Shown: one piece after another, positions 42,138 through 50,714 of the stretch
Numbering within the stretch: the first letter of the stretch is position 1
Layout of the letters: each line of letters opens with the position of its first letter
Source of the DNA: Lactobacillus johnsonii ATCC 33200
Lineage (GTDB): Bacteria; Bacillota; Bacilli; Lactobacillales; Lactobacillaceae
DNA length: 64,000 nt
Assembly (NCBI RefSeq): GCF_000159355.1
Contig: NZ_GG670121.1
Coordinates: 456,358-520,357, forward strand
Direction of reading: 5' to 3'
The notes under the pieces: model-generated
Told to the model about the DNA's origin: nothing
The model's input: the letters and a program-made list of their open reading frames with translations, nothing else
Database searches by the model: none
Made by a program: the position numbers and the translations under genes

Positions 42138-43367
42138 ATGACAACTTACTATAAGGGCTTCCCACAAAGTACAAGAGAAGAAAAGTTACATATGGTTAAC
42201 TTAGATGAACTGGAGCATGAAGCAAAATATGTAATGCCAGAGGCAGCCTATTATTATGTAGCTAGTGGTGCTGAAAATGAATGGACTTGGCGAAATAACA
42301 CTCAAGCATTTAATCATTTTCAAATAGTTCCTCGAGCTTTGACTGGAATGCAAAACCCTGAACTTAATACTGAGTTTTTAGGGAAGAGCCCGGTTATGAT
42401 TTGTCCAATTGCATGCCACGGTATTGCAAACGCTGAAGCAGAAATTGATACTGCAAAAGGTGCAAAAGCTGCTGGGGCCTTATTTGCGATGAGTACCTAT
42501 GCAAATAAGAGTGTACAAGAAGTACAAAGTGCAGTAGGGGATTCTCCTAGATTTATGCAACTATATTTAAGCAAAAACTGGGACTTTAATAAGATGGTAA
42601 TTGAAGAATCAGTTAAAGCTGGTTTTACGGGATTTTTCTTAACAGTAGATGCTTTAGTTAGTGGATATCGTGAAGCTAACTTACGAACTAACTTTACTTA
42701 TCCGGTACCTTTGGCTTTCTTTAATGAATGGAACGGTGGAAAGGGTGAAGGACAAAGCGTTGCACAAATGTATGCTTCGTCGGCTCAAAATATTGGACCA
42801 GATGATATTCATAAAATAAAGAAAATTGCTGATGTTCCTGTAATTGTTAAAGGAGTTGAATGTGCTGAAGACGCTATGCTTGCTGTTGGGGCTGGAGCAG
42901 ATGGGATCGTAGTTTCTAATCACGGCGGACGCGAAGTAGATGGCGCTCCTGCGACGATTGATGTTTTACCTGAAATTGCTAAGGCAGTAAGAAGCTCAAA
43001 TCATCGTGTTCCAGTTATTCTTGATGGCGGCGTTCGTCGCGGCTCTCATGTCTTTAAAGCATTAGCATTAGGTGCAGACTTAGTCGGTATTGGGCGCCCA
43101 TTCTTATATGGCTTAACACTTGGTGGTGCACAAGGTGTTCAATCAGTTATTGAGCAATTAAATAAGGAATTATTGATTGATATGCAATTAACCGTCTGTA
43201 AGACAATTGAAGATATTAAACATGCGAAGATTGATCATATTAATTACAGTGCTGACTGGGGCATTTCTTCAACTAGCAGAAGCGTGATGAAACCATATCC
43301 TGTTACTAAGGAAAATCAGTTAACAGGTGAAGCAGCTGATGCTGTAAGTGGTGCCTCAAGACATTGA
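42138..43367 (+). CDS. lox: Lactate oxidase (H2O2-forming) with SGASRH tail
   Basis: An FMN-dependent alpha-hydroxyacid oxidase of 409 residues, turning L-lactate and O2 into pyruvate and H2O2. Seen: AYYYVASGAENEWTWRNN, FMQLYLSKN, the catalytic SNHGGREVDGAPATIDVLPEI (His and Arg) and the FMN-phosphate loop DGGVRRGSHVFKALALGADLVGIGRP. The C-terminus is longer than in Aerococcus lactate oxidase and ends DAVSGASRH (43338-43364), the same tail as pyruvate oxidase. AGAGGA precedes ATG 42138. Together the two oxidases would turn lactate to acetyl phosphate with two H2O2. Confidence 0.95.
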   Translation: MTTYYKGFPQSTREEKLHMVNLDELEHEAKYVMPEAAYYYVASGAENEWTWRNNTQAFNHFQIVPRALTGMQNPELNTEFLGKSPVMICPIACHGIANAEAEIDTAKGAKAAGALFAMSTYANKSVQEVQSAVGDSPRFMQLYLSKNWDFNKMVIEESVKAGFTGFFLTVDALVSGYREANLRTNFTYPVPLAFFNEWNGGKGEGQSVAQMYASSAQNIGPDDIHKIKKIADVPVIVKGVECAEDAMLAVGAGADGIVVSNHGGREVDGAPATIDVLPEIAKAVRSSNHRVPVILDGGVRRGSHVFKALALGADLVGIGRPFLYGLTLGGAQGVQSVIEQLNKELLIDMQLTVCKTIEDIKHAKIDHINYSADWGISSTSRSVMKPYPVTKENQLTGEAADAVSGASRH

Positions 43368-43386
43368 TTGTTAGGATTAAAAAATA

Positions 43387-43417
43387 AAAACTGCGATCCA
43401 TATTGGACCGCAGTTTT
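43387..43417. terminator. Bidirectional terminator between lox and dgk
   Basis: AAAACTGCG-TCCA pairs with TGGA-CGCAGTTTT. Confidence 0.85.
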
Positions 43418-43420
43418 GCT

Positions 43421-44095
43421 TTATTTAACTAAATTAGGTTTCCAGTCGTCTTCAAGTTTACCCATTTCTTTGAGCTTAGCCACAATTTGATTTAGGACTT
43501 CTTGCCGATCTTCTTCACTTGCCATGAAATCAAGTTTATCACCATCAATAGTCATTTTTGGTGAATAGTCATACTTCTCATACCAAGGTTTGTAATAACG
43601 AAGTAGACGCTTGTAGTAATCTTCTAGAGTCGGATCATAACTCAATTGTTCATAGTTACGACCGCGTTTTTGAATTCTCTTGAGCATTGTATCATATGAG
43701 ACATCGATATGAACAAGGAGATCAGGATTCTTCTTAGGCATCCGATCTAATTCACTCATCATATTGTGCAAGAGCTCATAATAAGTGTCGACTTCTTCTG
43801 GAGTAGCACGCCCAATATCTGCATTCATTTGGAAGAAAAGAGCATCTTCGTAGATAGAACGGTCAAGTACATTATTATCATCAGTTAAGGCTGACTTAAT
43901 ACTTTGAAAACGAGTATTTAAGAAATAAACTTGCAGTAAAAAGGCATATTTTTTAGGGTTTTCATAGAATAATGGCAAAACAGGATTGTCATCTACACTT
44001 TCATAAAAGGGATTAGTACCCAAATATTTAGATAAGATACCTGTTAGACTGGATTTTCCGGCTCCAATGGGCCCGCTTAATACAATAACTGTCAT
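43421..44095 (-). CDS. dgk: Deoxyguanosine kinase subunit
   Basis: A 224-residue deoxynucleoside kinase; the tandem dak-dgk layout, lengths (648 and 675 bp) and 21-bp gap match the heterodimeric kinase described in Lactobacillus acidophilus R-26. P-loop GPIGAGKSS at 8-16, [12 protein letters not shown] (ERS-like motif) and the lid KRGRNYEQ are visible. It phosphorylates deoxyguanosine to dGMP using ATP, salvaging deoxynucleosides in organisms without ribonucleotide reductase capacity. ATG 44095, giving MTVIVLSGP, is preferred over GTG 44098. Confidence 0.93.
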   Translation of the reverse strand: MTVIVLSGPIGAGKSSLTGILSKYLGTNPFYESVDDNPVLPLFYENPKKYAFLLQVYFLNTRFQSIKSALTDDNNVLDRSIYEDALFFQMNADIGRATPEEVDTYYELLHNMMSELDRMPKKNPDLLVHIDVSYDTMLKRIQKRGRNYEQLSYDPTLEDYYKRLLRYYKPWYEKYDYSPKMTIDGDKLDFMASEEDRQEVLNQIVAKLKEMGKLEDDWKPNLVK

Positions 44096-44116
44096 CACGT
44101 TCCTTCTATTCGTTAA

Positions 44117-44764
44117 CTAGTTCAAATTACCTATATCAGTAAGTTTCTGATCGATTGTGCTGATAACTTTCTTTCGCGCATCTTCATTGGCAACAAAGTC
44201 GTATTTATCACCATCAATCATCATCTTAGGGGATGCATTATATTTTTCGTACCAAGGCTCGTAATATGATAAAAGGCGAGCATAGTAATCTTTTAAACTT
44301 GGATCGGTTGACAATTGTTCAAACTTACGACCACGTTTTTGAATTCGATGAAGCATAGTATCAAGAGAAACATGAATGTAAATTAAAAGATCTGGTTTTT
44401 TACTTGGATTACCAGGTGCTTGCTCCATCATATTCTCAAGTAAACTATCATAAATCTTGAATTCCGTAGGATCAGCAATACCACTGTCAACATTCATTTT
44501 GAAAAATAGGGCATCTTCATAAATGGAACGATCGGACACGCTGTTATGATCGCGAATAGCTTGGTTAATTTGAGCCAAACGATGGTTTAAAAGATAAGTG
44601 TTTAAAAGAAAAGTATAGTGAGCCATATCTTTATAATAAAGTGGCAAAATTGGATTGTTATCTACACCCTCATAAAAGGCTTGAGTACCTAAATGTTCGG
44701 CAAGAAGACTGGTTAAACTGGATTTTCCGGCTCCAATGGGCCCGCTCAATACAATAACTGTCAT
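44117..44764 (-). CDS. dak: Deoxyadenosine kinase subunit
   Basis: A 215-residue partner of Dgk; first gene of the pair. It has the same N-terminus [18 protein letters not shown], then [12 protein letters not shown] and KRGRKFEQ. Identity over the first 17 codons extends into the upstream noncoding bases. Assigned dAK from its upstream position and length, as in L. acidophilus; specificity is not provable by sequence alone. ATG 44764 with AGAAAG upstream; GTG 44767 is an alternative. TTGAAT/TATATA with 18 bp may be the promoter. Confidence 0.92.
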   Translation of the reverse strand: MTVIVLSGPIGAGKSSLTSLLAEHLGTQAFYEGVDNNPILPLYYKDMAHYTFLLNTYLLNHRLAQINQAIRDHNSVSDRSIYEDALFFKMNVDSGIADPTEFKIYDSLLENMMEQAPGNPSKKPDLLIYIHVSLDTMLHRIQKRGRKFEQLSTDPSLKDYYARLLSYYEPWYEKYNASPKMMIDGDKYDFVANEDARKKVISTIDQKLTDIGNLN

Positions 44765-44925
44765 CACGTTCTTTCTACAATATATAGTTTGCTTTAATAG
44801 TGTAATTCAATATCTGGTAGGTAGGCAAGCTATTTTTAAAAAAAGAGTTAGGTGAAAAAGTCAAGAGTAGATCTGAAAAAATATAGATTAAGGAGAAAAG
44901 AATTCTACTAATTTCATTCAATCAA

Positions 44926-44959
44926 ATAAAAAACGAACTAATCTAAAAAGATTAATTCG
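44926..44959 (-). terminator. Terminator after nagB
   Basis: CGAACTAATCT/AGATTAATTCG around AAAA, with T residues on the minus strand. The region 44768-44925 otherwise holds only the dak promoter. Confidence 0.8.
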
Positions 44960-44987
44960 CTTAAGTAAACGGTCTGATTAATGAGGA

Positions 44988-45707
44988 TTAATTTCTATAT
45001 TTTGGATCAAGTTTTGCGGCAGCAACTTTATCACAAATAACTGTTACATCTGGGTGATCTTGTAAGATAGATGCTGGCACTTCTTCAGTAACAGGGCCTT
45101 CAACTAAGGCTTTAACTGCATCTTGTTTTGATTCGCCAAATGCAAGTAAAACAATCTTCTTACTTTGCATAATGGATTTAATTCCCATACAAATGGCTTG
45201 ACGAGGAACTTCATCTTCGTTATCAAAGAAACGTGAATTAGCTTTAATAGTGCTCTCAGTTAATTGAACTTTATGAGTTAAGCTGCCAAATGGAGTGCCT
45301 GGTTCGTTAAAAGCGATATGGCCATTTCTACCGATACCGAGGATTTGGATATCAATAGGATTAGCAGCAATAATGTCGTTATAACGATCAACTTCTTCAT
45401 CGATATCCTTGGCCATTCCATTTGGAATATAAGAATGCTTAAATGGCTTCTTATCAAATAAGTGCTTTTGCATGAAATAGTGATAACTTTGATCATTATC
45501 TGGATTTAAGCCATAGTATTCATCTAGGTTGATACTAGTCATATCAGAGAAGTCTAGGTTACTGTCACACATATCGTCATACATTGGGATTGGGGAAGAA
45601 CCAGTTGCTAAGCCTAAAACTTTATCGCCATCTTCCATCCCCTTTTTAATAATTTCAAATGCCTTAGTGCCGCCTTCAATATTATCTTTAGTTACGATGA
45701 TTTTCAT
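44988..45707 (-). CDS. nagB: Glucosamine-6-phosphate deaminase
   Basis: A 239-residue enzyme turning glucosamine-6-phosphate into fructose-6-phosphate and ammonia, feeding amino sugars to glycolysis. Motifs: [24 protein letters not shown] and [27 protein letters not shown] precedes the ATG. Two copies of a NagR/DasR-like operator flank its promoter. It is monocistronic; the MurNAc gene murQ lies 2 kb away, so both may serve cell-wall sugar recycling. Confidence 0.97.
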   Translation of the reverse strand: MKIIVTKDNIEGGTKAFEIIKKGMEDGDKVLGLATGSSPIPMYDDMCDSNLDFSDMTSINLDEYYGLNPDNDQSYHYFMQKHLFDKKPFKHSYIPNGMAKDIDEEVDRYNDIIAANPIDIQILGIGRNGHIAFNEPGTPFGSLTHKVQLTESTIKANSRFFDNEDEVPRQAICMGIKSIMQSKKIVLLAFGESKQDAVKALVEGPVTEEVPASILQDHPDVTVICDKVAAAKLDPKYRN

Positions 45708-45726
45708 AATATATACCTCCTCATTT

Positions 45727-45768
45727 ATTGGTCTAGTCCATTATAAAATATAAAATTGGTCTAGTCAA
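45727..45768 (-). promoter_or_regulatory. nagB promoter flanked by two operator copies
   Basis: TTGACT (45763-45768), 17 bp, TATAAT (45740-45745). ATTGGTCTAGTC occurs at 45727-45738 (after the -10) and 45755-45766 (overlapping -35), one turn-multiple (28 bp) apart. Similar to the GntR-type NagR/DasR site ATTGGTCTAGACCA. Confidence 0.7.
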
Positions 45769-45833
45769 CTTAAACCGCTAACATTTTTAATTTTATTTTT
45801 TTCTGCGGTAAAATTTAGGTGAGGTGAGAAGAG

Positions 45834-46673
45834 ATGGAGAAGAGTTTTCAGGAAAGTAATTTATCAGGTTTAGGTATGGGAACTTGGGGAATCGGCGAAG
45901 ACGCTTCAAAGAAAAAAGATGAACTTGCTGCCCTTCGTTATGGCTTAGATCATGGAATTAAAGTAATCGATACTGCGGAAATGTATGGTGAAGGAAAAAG
46001 TGAAAAGCTAATTGGCGAGGCAATTAGAGGGTATGACCGAAGTAAAATCTTTTTAATTTCGAAATTTTATCCATATCATGCTTCTCCAGAATTAGAGCGG
46101 CAAAGCTTAGAAAAAAGCTTAAAAAAATTAGGAACTGATTATTTAGATTTATATTTACTCCACTGGCGGGGAGACAAGCGTTTATCTGAAACGGTTCGGG
46201 GACTTAAAGAATTACAAAAAGAAGGACTAATTCGTCATTGGGGTGTGTCAAATTTTGACGTGACTGATTTAGAAGAACTATTTAGCGTTCCTGGCGGAAA
46301 AGACTGCTTTGCTAATGAAGACCTATATAATCTATCTGAGCGAGGGGTAGAATACGACGTTTTACCTTGGCAGGAAAAACACGGCGTCGGCTTTATTGGA
46401 TATTCTCCATTTAATTCAGGTAAGGGTGATTCAATCAGAATTACTAATAATCTTAAGATTGTTGCTCGCGCTCACCATGTAACGCCGCATCAAGTGATGC
46501 TTGCTTGGACTTGGAGAAATGGAAATATTTTATCTATTCCAAAAGCAGGCAGTATTGAGCATATGAAAGAGAATATTGCTGCTAAAGATATTAAGTTATC
46601 TCCGGATGAAATAAAATTAATTGATAATGACTTTCCGCAACCGACTGAAAAAATGCCGCTTGCGATGATATAA
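45834..46673 (+). CDS. Aldo/keto reductase
   Basis: A 279-residue (beta/alpha)8 oxidoreductase. The catalytic set Asp (VIDTAEMYGEG with Tyr), Lys (LISKF) and His (LLHWRGD) is present; VSNFDVTDLEEL and IPKAGSIEHMKEN follow, the latter for NADPH. Relatives reduce aldehydes, methylglyoxal or 2,5-diketo-D-gluconate; the natural substrate is unknown. GAGGTGAGAAG precedes the ATG. Divergent from nagB. Confidence 0.9.
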   Translation: MEKSFQESNLSGLGMGTWGIGEDASKKKDELAALRYGLDHGIKVIDTAEMYGEGKSEKLIGEAIRGYDRSKIFLISKFYPYHASPELERQSLEKSLKKLGTDYLDLYLLHWRGDKRLSETVRGLKELQKEGLIRHWGVSNFDVTDLEELFSVPGGKDCFANEDLYNLSERGVEYDVLPWQEKHGVGFIGYSPFNSGKGDSIRITNNLKIVARAHHVTPHQVMLAWTWRNGNILSIPKAGSIEHMKENIAAKDIKLSPDEIKLIDNDFPQPTEKMPLAMI

Positions 46674-46708
46674 GGGTGAAATGAAAGAAAATTATTTAAA
46701 AGTAACTG

Positions 46709-46742
46709 AAAAAGCTCTACCTGCGTAAAGGTAGAGCTTTTT
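46709..46742. terminator. Terminator after aldo/keto reductase
   Basis: AAAAAGCTCTACCT/AGGTAGAGCTTTTT, also usable by the converging TauE pseudogene. Confidence 0.9.
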
Positions 46743-46769
46743 ACGTATTACAAATGAGTTAGAACTGTT

Positions 46770-47501
46770 TTATCTATATGCAGTATAAGCAAAGTAAGCT
46801 GCTTGAATAAGAGCTAAAACGGCAATTCCTAAGCGAATAACTTTAACGGGAATATGACGCGCATGATGCGAGGACCGGAATAACTCCCAATTAAGGCACC
46901 AATAGCCAATGGAATGGCGGAATCCCAATAAATTTTTGCAGTAAACATATAGATGATTAGGGCAACTAAGTTTGAAAGAGACCCAATTATATTTTTCATA
47001 GCATTAACTGTTAAAAAATCGTCATCACTAATGGCGTTCAATATAACGATCATTAAAACGCCACTTGCTGCTCCAAAATATCCTGCATAGATACCAGTAA
47101 TCACTAGGCAAAGTAAAGATATAATTTGAAGAAGCCGGTTATTACCATCTTTTTCCAGATGAATTTCCCCACTGAATAAAATCATTAGACCAGAAAAAGC
47201 GATACAAAATGGAACAATTTTTTCGAATATTTTCCCGGGAAATTGTATTAAAAGCATACATCCTAAAGCTGATCCAACAATTGTAAAGATTGAATAGAAA
47301 CTTACTTCTTTCCAATGCCCTTTTAATTCTTTTAGGGATGATGCAGTTGAACCAACTCCAGTCCAAATTAAGGCAGCATCATTGGTTGTATTGGCATATA
47401 CGGGTGGAATTCCAACTGATAAAAGTATTGGGTAAGTTGCTAGCGATTGTTGATAGGAGGCCTCCTAAAATTAAATAAACAAATAAGAAAAAAGGACTCA
47501 T
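46770..47501 (-). pseudogene. TauE/SafE-family permease, two frameshifts
   Basis: Translated in three frames, the region gives a nearly full TSUP/TauE permease (about 244 codons). Frame 1: MSPFFLFVYLILGGLLSTIAS from ATG 47501 (after GAGAGGTGA). Frame 2: TYPILLSVGIPPVYAN through KIYWDSAIPLAIGALIGSYSGPRIMR. Frame 3: RHIPVKVIRLGIAVLALIQAAYF to the stop at 46770. The shifts lie near 47435 (with a small loss of sequence) and near 46858. Unless both are sequencing errors, the gene is inactive. Substrate of the ancestral protein (sulfite/organosulfonate or other anions) is unknown. Confidence 0.8.
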
Positions 47502-47562
47502 AAATTCACCTCTCCTTGTAGATGTAAACATTACAATGGCAGGTATTATAAGCTCCTTACGT

Positions 47563-48468
47563 TTAGTCAGCAAGCTTCTTATTTAAAACTTCAGCAACAT
47601 TTCCGTCTGTAGCTGATAATAAATTTTTTGCTTGGCTAAGACTTTGATTGTTTTTAAGCATGATAATAGCTAGGCCAACATCGTTATTGGTTTCTTTCAA
47701 TGTATCTAGAGCTTTTTCAATAGATACGTTGGTAGTTGCTTGAATAATTCGACAGGCACGGTCAATTAATTTGGAATTTGTTGGTTTAACATCAATCATA
47801 ATGTTTTCATAGACTTTTCCTTGTTTAATCATTACCCCAGTAGAAATTATATTTAAAATCATCTTTTGAGCAGTTCCAGCTTTCATTCTGGTCGAACCAG
47901 TTATTACTTCAGGACCAACAACAGCTTCAATTGCTATATCAGCAGAACGTCCTATTTCTGAATCTTTTACACAGGCAATAGAAATAGTTAAAGCTCCAAC
48001 TTCATTAGCATAAGAAAGCCCGCCAATGACATAGGGTGTACGTCCACTAGCTGCAAGACCTAAAACTATGTCTTTTTTATTTAACTTTAGAGCATTTAAA
48101 TCTTTTTTAGCTAATTTTTGTGAATCTTCAGCTCCTTCGACTGCTACATACATAGCTCGCTTGCCGCCAGCAATAAGCCCAATAGCTCGGTCTGGAGTAA
48201 TTCCGTAAGTAGGAACTAGTTCAGCAGCGTCTAAAACACCAAGACGTCCACTTGTTCCAGCCCCGATATAGATTAAACGTCCACCTTCATGGTAGCGAAT
48301 AGCTGCTTCATCTATTGCCTGGGCAATTTTTTGATCTTGGTTCTCTACAGCTAAGGCAACTTTTTGATCTTCTTGATTAATGGTTTTTACCATATCCAGA
48401 GTTGACATTGAATCAATATGCATAGTTGCTGGATTACGTTGCTCTGTAGTTAAATTCTTGATTTCCAT
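47563..48468 (-). CDS. murQ: N-acetylmuramic acid 6-phosphate etherase
   Basis: A 301-residue SIS-domain lyase that cleaves the lactyl ether of MurNAc-6-phosphate, giving GlcNAc-6-phosphate and D-lactate. Motifs: LIYIGAGTSGRLGVLDAAELVPTYG and GSTRMKAGTAQKMILNIIST. It stands downstream of a truncated beta-lactamase gene on the same strand. The MurNAc-type PTS permease that usually supplies substrate is represented here only by a fragment, so MurQ may now depend on another transporter or lack substrate. Confidence 0.96.
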   Translation of the reverse strand: MEIKNLTTEQRNPATMHIDSMSTLDMVKTINQEDQKVALAVENQDQKIAQAIDEAAIRYHEGGRLIYIGAGTSGRLGVLDAAELVPTYGITPDRAIGLIAGGKRAMYVAVEGAEDSQKLAKKDLNALKLNKKDIVLGLAASGRTPYVIGGLSYANEVGALTISIACVKDSEIGRSADIAIEAVVGPEVITGSTRMKAGTAQKMILNIISTGVMIKQGKVYENIMIDVKPTNSKLIDRACRIIQATTNVSIEKALDTLKETNNDVGLAIIMLKNNQSLSQAKNLLSATDGNVAEVLNKKLAD

Positions 48469-48483
48469 AGTAAATACTTCTTT

Positions 48484-48942
48484 CTACTGTGTAAGTATTT
48501 TTCCAATATTTTGAATCATGTTTAAAATACCTTCGTAGTCTTCTTGATTTTGATAGTTTGTTAAAACACAACAATCAATTACTTCATTTTGTGATTTAAA
48601 TCTAGCAATATCATGTTGTTCATGTAAAAGTTCACCAGTTTTATTAAATGTTTCAAACTTTGGATTACTATAAGCGACTAATTTATTTCTTACGGTTTGA
48701 TGTTTTAATGAATTTAGAATTATTTGATTAACTTCGTTATTATCATTTAGCAGCCTTTGAAAAACATTCATTATGGAGTTTGCAGTGCATGTATTTTCTT
48801 TAGTGCTTTTCTCCATTAGAAATCTATTCAATGAGATATTTTGAAAATTTTGTTGGAGGAAGGAATTAATAGTATCTAAGTGGTAATAACTTAGCAGAGC
48901 ATTAGTAGCACTATTGTCAGATAAGGATAACATTAGATCTAT
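48484..48942 (-). pseudogene. Class A beta-lactamase-like serine hydrolase, 3' fragment
   Basis: Only the C-terminal half remains: LMLSLSDNSATN (SDN motif) and FNKTGEL (KTG motif). The N-terminal half with the catalytic SxxK is missing. Homology runs up to about 48942 (IDLM), where the sequence switches to a PTS gene on the other strand. Cannot be an active enzyme. The stop is 15 bp before murQ, so it once led a bla-murQ operon. Confidence 0.85.
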
Positions 48943-49551
48943 TGGTTTGTTTATATTGGGGGTTCAGGTACTATTTTAGGTCTATGTGTTTTATTAGCAT
49001 TTTTATCTAAGTCTTCATTTGGGAAGACATTAGGCAAAGCTGTTATTATCCCAAGTATCTTCAACATTAATGAACCTATTATTTTTGGATTACCAATTGT
49101 TTTAAATCCATACTTTGCAATTCCATTTATTGTAACTCCTATGGTAAACGGTGCATTAACCTACTTTGCTATGGTTCTACATTTAGTATCTCGCCCTATT
49201 GCTTTGGTACCATGGACATTACCAGGCCCAATTGGTGCATATATGGCCACTGGATTTGACTGGCGTGCTGCTATTTTATCCATTATTAACATAATTATTT
49301 CTGTTATTATTTACTATCCTTTCTTTAAAGTTTGGGATAAAAAACAATTAGAAAAAGAAATGCGGGATAAGGAAAATAACACAGTAACAACAGAAACAAA
49401 TAAAAACAGTAATGTTGAAACTTTCAACTTAAATGAAACTGGTAGAATATTAGTTGAGCATATATCTGTTAGAGAGTACGTAAAGAAAAGTATGAATTCA
49501 TGTTTTGGTACTCTAATTAAGTTTAGAAAACTAGCAAAAATGAATGTGTGA
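48943..49551 (+). pseudogene. PTS EIIC (cellobiose/MurNAc-like family), 3' fragment
   Basis: In frame from 48943: FVYIGGSGTILGLCVLLAF, then IPSIFNINEPIIFGLPIVLNPYFAIPF, GPIGAYMATGFDWRA, and a charged tail. This is the C-terminal third or so of a lactose/cellobiose-family EIIC (CelB-like). The N-terminal membrane half is absent; no start is seen before the junction. A short internal ATG (49141) could not make a working permease. It is followed by a terminator. Confidence 0.85.
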
Positions 49552-49564
49552 TTTTAGCTTAAGT

Positions 49565-49603
49565 AAAGGCCACTATAGCATATGTGTTATAGTGGGCTTT
49601 TTT
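49565..49603 (+). terminator. Terminator after PTS fragment
   Basis: AAGGCCACTATA pairs with TATAGTGGGCTT (one mismatch) and T residues follow. Confidence 0.8.
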
Positions 49604-49620
49604 GGAGAAATATAAATAAA

Positions 49621-50649
49621 ATGAAAAATATTAATGAAATATCGATGTTAATGAGATCAGCGATCGAGAATCACGCAACTCCCGGCATTAGTTATACATT
49701 AGAAGATATAAAAAATAAGAGAACTGAAACATGCTTTTTGGGATATAGAACTTATAATAAAGAAGTACCTTTAAAAGATGGAGATCTTTATGATTTAGCT
49801 TCTTTAACTAAAGTTGTTGGGGTAACAAGTCGCATTCTTCAATTATTGGGGACAAAAAATATACGTTTAAATGACAAGGTAGAGAAATATCTTCCAAAAT
49901 TTGATTATCATGACATTACTATAAAAAACTTGTTACTTCATAATTCCGGCTTACCAGCTGACATAGATAATGTATTTATGTACAAAAATAAAGCTGATGT
50001 AATAGACGCAATCTTTAATCAAAAATTAGTCTATCCAGTTGGTACGGATATGATATATTCAGATCTAAATTTTATCTTATTAGGATTAGTTATTGAAAAA
50101 ATTGATCATAAAACTTTAGATGAGAGTTTAAAAATTCATGTTTTTGAACCATTAGACATGGAAAATACTGGATATTGCATCGATAAAAGCAAAAGTCATT
50201 TTGTACCTACAGAAAAAACACGAAGTAGAGGATTGGTCCAAGGGGTCGTGCATGATGAAACAGCATATATGCTAGAGGGAATTTTAGGAAACGCAGGATT
50301 ATTATCGACAATTAGTGATCTCAAAAAATTTTGTTTAATGTATTTACAAAAAGGAAAATATAAAAATAGAACGATAATTCCATCGCAGATGATTGATGAT
50401 TTATTTAAGTATGATTTCATGGGGAGAACTTTAGGATGGAAAAGATGGAAGATAAACAAGAGAATGCTTTGGCATACTGGTTTTACAGGAACATCTATTG
50501 CGCTTGATTTAGATAATTTTAGTTTCTTTATTTGCTTAACTAATCGTATAAATCCTACTAGAAAAAATAGAAAATGGATTGATATAAGAAAACTAGCAAT
50601 AAGTTTATTTTTTAATAGTTTAGAAGAAATACCAGAGAATAGAAAATGA
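49621..50649 (+). CDS. Class C beta-lactamase/DD-peptidase-family serine hydrolase
   Basis: A 342-residue cytosolic serine hydrolase (no signal peptide). Catalytic motifs: SLTK (DLASLTKVVG), Y-S-D (MIYSDLNFI) and H-T-G (LWHTGFTG). Such enzymes in lactobacilli often sit with murQ and a PTS EIIC and are thought to trim muropeptides or esters. ATG 49621 is chosen over 49582, which would begin inside the terminator hairpin. The 5' noncoding GGAG is rather distant. Intact, unlike its neighbours. Confidence 0.88.
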   Translation: MKNINEISMLMRSAIENHATPGISYTLEDIKNKRTETCFLGYRTYNKEVPLKDGDLYDLASLTKVVGVTSRILQLLGTKNIRLNDKVEKYLPKFDYHDITIKNLLLHNSGLPADIDNVFMYKNKADVIDAIFNQKLVYPVGTDMIYSDLNFILLGLVIEKIDHKTLDESLKIHVFEPLDMENTGYCIDKSKSHFVPTEKTRSRGLVQGVVHDETAYMLEGILGNAGLLSTISDLKKFCLMYLQKGKYKNRTIIPSQMIDDLFKYDFMGRTLGWKRWKINKRMLWHTGFTGTSIALDLDNFSFFICLTNRINPTRKNRKWIDIRKLAISLFFNSLEEIPENRK

Positions 50650-50674
50650 TCTCAAAAAATTATTATTTGCAACC

Positions 50675-50707
50675 AAAAAGAGAGGTAAATAACTACCTCT
50701 CTTTTTT
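50675..50707. terminator. Bidirectional terminator
   Basis: AAAAAGAGAGGTA/TACCTCTCTTTTTT between convergent genes. Confidence 0.9.
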
Positions 50708-50714
50708 CAATCTA

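Noticed and set aside
49141-49551. A separate 136-residue protein starting at ATG 49141
   Set aside because: The frame is open and homologous to EIIC well before this ATG, so it is simply the inner part of a truncated PTS gene.
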